Assembly (NCBI GenBank): GCA_030432565.1
Contig: JAUIGV010000009.1
Coordinates: 124,001-188,000 of the forward strand
Origin: Verrucomicrobiia bacterium
Lineage (GTDB): Bacteria > Verrucomicrobiota > Verrucomicrobiia > Verrucomicrobiales > Akkermansiaceae
DNA length: 64,000 nt
Direction: 5' to 3'
A program made the translations under genes and the position numbers. The first letter of the stretch is position 1. Each line of letters starts with the position of its first letter. This document shows positions 61,938 to 64,000 of this stretch, piece after piece. The notes beneath the pieces were generated by a model that saw only the letters and a program-made list of their open reading frames with translations, did not search any database and was not told the origin of the DNA.

Positions 61938-64000
61938 ATGCGTTTGTTTTTTGTTTTTTTGTTTCTGATTTGTTCGGCGGTCTTCGGGCAGTTGCTTCCG
62001 CAATCGGAGCCGCAGGGTGACTATTGGCTTCGGTTGAATGGGTTTGGCCGGTGGGAGTGGGATGCCGATCACGATGGTGACGGGCTTTCTTTGCGCGCGG
62101 AGTATTTCGGGGGGACCGATCCGCGCGATGCGAATTCCCGGATATCTCCGGGGCTGAGCAATGATGCCGATGGATTTGAACTCTCGTGGAACTCGGCGGT
62201 TTGGGCGCGGTATCAAATTCTTTCTTCGCCGACTCTTCGGGATTTCCAGGGCGATGCGGACTCGATTTTTTTTACGACCGGCCCTGGTTTTTCGGTGGGA
62301 GTTGAGACTGTGAACCCGAAGGAGTTTTTTGTGATCCAGCCGCTTCCTTCGCTCGATACTGATAATGACGGGCTGACAGATCGGGAGGAGGCAATTTTGG
62401 GGACCGACTATCAGGACGATGATACGGACGATGATTCTCTTCCCGATGGCTCGGAAATTTTCGAAAGTTTTACCAACCCGTTGGTGCCCGATCCGCCGGG
62501 TGGGGTTATTGAGGGCACGGTTTTTGTGACCGAGACCTTGGAGATGGATCTGGCGAATGCAGTTCCGCTCGCGGAGACGACGGTGTTTCTTGATCTGAAT
62601 TTCAACGGGCTTCTCGACGACGGAGAGCCGAGGCAATTGACGGATGAAAATGGCGGCTACCGTTTTACCCGCCTTCGTCCCGGGATTTACGAGGTGCGTC
62701 AGGTGCTGCGTCGGGGTGATACCCAGACCATTCCGGCAGAGGTCACGCCGGTGGTTCAAAATGGTCTTGCAGATGAGATTCTTGATTATACCCATGCTGC
62801 GGGAGCTCTTCCGGGGCCTTACGGCTATGCGCCGTTGGATGATTATCCGGCCCTCGACGTGGTGATTTTGGGCAGGGAGATTGCCGAGGTGGATCCGGCG
62901 CTGCTGCTGTTGCCGATCGGGGCGCGCCCGGTGAATCCGCCGATTGGGTCCTATCCGCGGGCCCATCATTTGGCCCTGCCTCTGGGAGCGTCGGTCACGG
63001 TGCGCTTTGATGAGACCATTGTTGATCTGGAAGGGCCGGATTTTGTGGTGGCGATTCCACGGCAGGGAAATAGGGCCGGGGGCGGAGAGCCGGCGACTTA
63101 CTTTATTGGGCCGAGTGAGGAAGAGCTGGTGGAGTTTGATCAAGCTGTGCTCCTCGGGGACTCGCAAGGGAGTATCATCGAGGTCGATCTCGCCGATTTT
63201 CCGGAAGTTCCTTTTGTGCGGGTCATCCGGGTGGTGTCCGGAACAACGGGAGAAGCGGTTTCGCAAAATGTCGACGGCGGGTATGGCTTGGCGGGCTTCC
63301 AGGCTCTCAATTACCTCTCGTTGAATTCCTCGGCCTATCGGGTGGAGATTCTCGGAACGGAAACGGTGACGCGCGATTTTGGCCGGTTTTTTCAGGACCT
63401 CCCTCCGCAGGTTTTGCTGCAGGGCAGTTCGCAACCGCAGGTCGGCCAGCCGGTAACGCTGACCTTTATTCCGACCGACGACCTCGGTGTTCCGGATTTG
63501 GCGGTCACGGTGAATGGAGCTCCCGCAGTGCTGGATCAAAACAATTCGGTGGTCGTGAATCCGGCCTTTCCGGGAGAGTTGCGATTCAGTGCGACGGTGA
63601 CTGATCGCAGCGGTCAGGCGACGACGGAAAGTTGGACCTACATTGTCCTGACAGAAGAGGGGGATCTTCCATACGATCCGGATTCGCTTGCAGAGGAGCA
63701 AGGGGTCGGCTTGACGACTTTGCGGATTTTCTCACCGGAGCCTGGTGAGGTGCCGGGTGAAAATCAAACGGTGGTGGGGTCGGTCATCCCGGACAGCGGG
63801 CAGGCGGTTAATTGGACCCTCGACATCGCGCCCATCGCTGACATTGACCCGGATGAGCTTACGACGGCTGATCCCGATTACGTCACGCTGGGTTCGGGAA
63901 GCACCGCGGTCTATTCGGATGCGCTGGGGGAGCTGGATCTTTCGGGCTTCACGCCGGGAATCTATTTTATGCGTCTGAGTGCCACGCCGGCCGGAGGCGG
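61938..64000 (+). CDS. Secreted modular surface protein with calcium-loop and SdrD-B-like domains (partial)
   Basis: The frame is open from ATG 61938 to the window end (687 codons, no stop), so the C-terminus is missing. Signal peptide MRLFFVFLFLICSAVFGQ. A DxDxDG calcium loop is near the start (WDADHDGDGLSLRAEYFGGT) and thrombospondin-3-like loops around residues 135-180 (DTDNDGLTDREEAILGTDY, DDDTDDDSLPDGSE). An SdrD-B/Cna-B-like domain follows at about 190-260 (TVFLDLNFNGLLDDGEPRQL, TDENGGYRFTRLRPGIYEVR), then beta-sandwich modules (PPQVLLQGSSQPQVGQPVTL). It is probably a cell-surface or secreted adhesion protein. Confidence 0.85.
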   Translation, partial: MRLFFVFLFLICSAVFGQLLPQSEPQGDYWLRLNGFGRWEWDADHDGDGLSLRAEYFGGTDPRDANSRISPGLSNDADGFELSWNSAVWARYQILSSPTLRDFQGDADSIFFTTGPGFSVGVETVNPKEFFVIQPLPSLDTDNDGLTDREEAILGTDYQDDDTDDDSLPDGSEIFESFTNPLVPDPPGGVIEGTVFVTETLEMDLANAVPLAETTVFLDLNFNGLLDDGEPRQLTDENGGYRFTRLRPGIYEVRQVLRRGDTQTIPAEVTPVVQNGLADEILDYTHAAGALPGPYGYAPLDDYPALDVVILGREIAEVDPALLLLPIGARPVNPPIGSYPRAHHLALPLGASVTVRFDETIVDLEGPDFVVAIPRQGNRAGGGEPATYFIGPSEEELVEFDQAVLLGDSQGSIIEVDLADFPEVPFVRVIRVVSGTTGEAVSQNVDGGYGLAGFQALNYLSLNSSAYRVEILGTETVTRDFGRFFQDLPPQVLLQGSSQPQVGQPVTLTFIPTDDLGVPDLAVTVNGAPAVLDQNNSVVVNPAFPGELRFSATVTDRSGQATTESWTYIVLTEEGDLPYDPDSLAEEQGVGLTTLRIFSPEPGEVPGENQTVVGSVIPDSGQAVNWTLDIAPIADIDPDELTTADPDYVTLGSGSTAVYSDALGELDLSGFTPGIYFMRLSATPAGG

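Noticed and set aside
61914-63701. Long minus-strand open frame of 595 codons
   Set aside because: Antisense to the surface protein frame from 61938; Arg/Ile/His-rich composition, no domain, no plausible start context. The plus-strand frame has signal peptide and recognisable domains.

Overview
The window is gene-dense, about 55% GC by eye, and has the profile of a free-living, probably marine Verrucomicrobiota bacterium (Verrucomicrobiales-like). The support is a combination of traits: PVC-type haem-binding CxxCH proteins with propeller and HEAT domains, a DUF1800/DUF1501 pair, type I sulfatases next to Tat-exported sugar-isomerase-like proteins, a PEP-CTERM protein, CotH/lamin-tail and SdrD-B/EF-hand-like surface proteins, a lysine-rich DksA-like protein and DUF1080 domains. 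Core genes are nusA-infB-rbfA, rpoA-rplQ, acpP, accA, pheA, scpB, selA, phr, a PBP1A and tRNA-Glu(UUC).

Layout: 1-2150 (-) is a partial CotH/lamin-tail surface protein. 2337-3104 (-) is an SHD1-like secreted protein with an in-frame TGA. 3186-9181 (-) holds two large PVC cytochromes. 9274-11741 (+) holds three small secreted proteins. 11856-15765 (+) is nusA-infB-rbfA. 16139-18399 (+) holds a PEP-CTERM protein and an alginate-export-like porin. 18522-22391 (-) is a four-gene sugar operon (tagaturonate epimerase, lipoprotein, zinc alcohol dehydrogenase, aldo/keto reductase) that reads as an L-galactose to D-fructuronate route. 22545-26426 (+) is a molybdoenzyme operon (FeS subunit, Mo catalytic subunit, TorD-like chaperone) without a membrane anchor. 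26495-29693 (-) holds a sugar-isomerase-like protein, RbsD/FucU, pheA and scpB. 29882-36582 (+) runs from the DksA/H1-like protein through acpP to accA. 36579-39581 (-) is selA, a CvfB-like S1 protein and a spermidine-synthase-like protein. tRNA-Glu is at 39694. 39.8-43.0 kb is a gene-poor accessory segment with small cassette-like genes, hairpins and an IS110-like transposase remnant. 43026-48372 (+) holds a DUF1080-cytochrome fusion and an active/inactive HtrA pair. 48399-50049 (-) is photolyase and a small AP2-like protein. 50273-52504 (+) is rpoA-rplQ and a membrane protein. 52510-56358 (-) is a sulfatase/isomerase/sulfatase operon. 56493-59568 (+) is a membrane protein, DUF1800 and DUF1501. 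59570-61726 (-) is PBP1A. 61938 to the end (+) is a partial surface protein.

The most interesting observation is a candidate undescribed selenoprotein. The SHD1-like gene reads to an in-frame TGA (codon 193, after five glycines), is followed in frame by a Cys codon and about 60 more codons, and then by TAA and a strong UUCG-loop terminator. A 7-bp hairpin with a GGUCU apical loop starts 15 nt after the TGA, where a bacterial SECIS would sit; E. coli fdhF carries a GGUC loop at a similar distance. The same window encodes SelA, so the organism probably makes Sec-tRNA. This remains a hypothesis: a nonsense mutation or a base error is the alternative.
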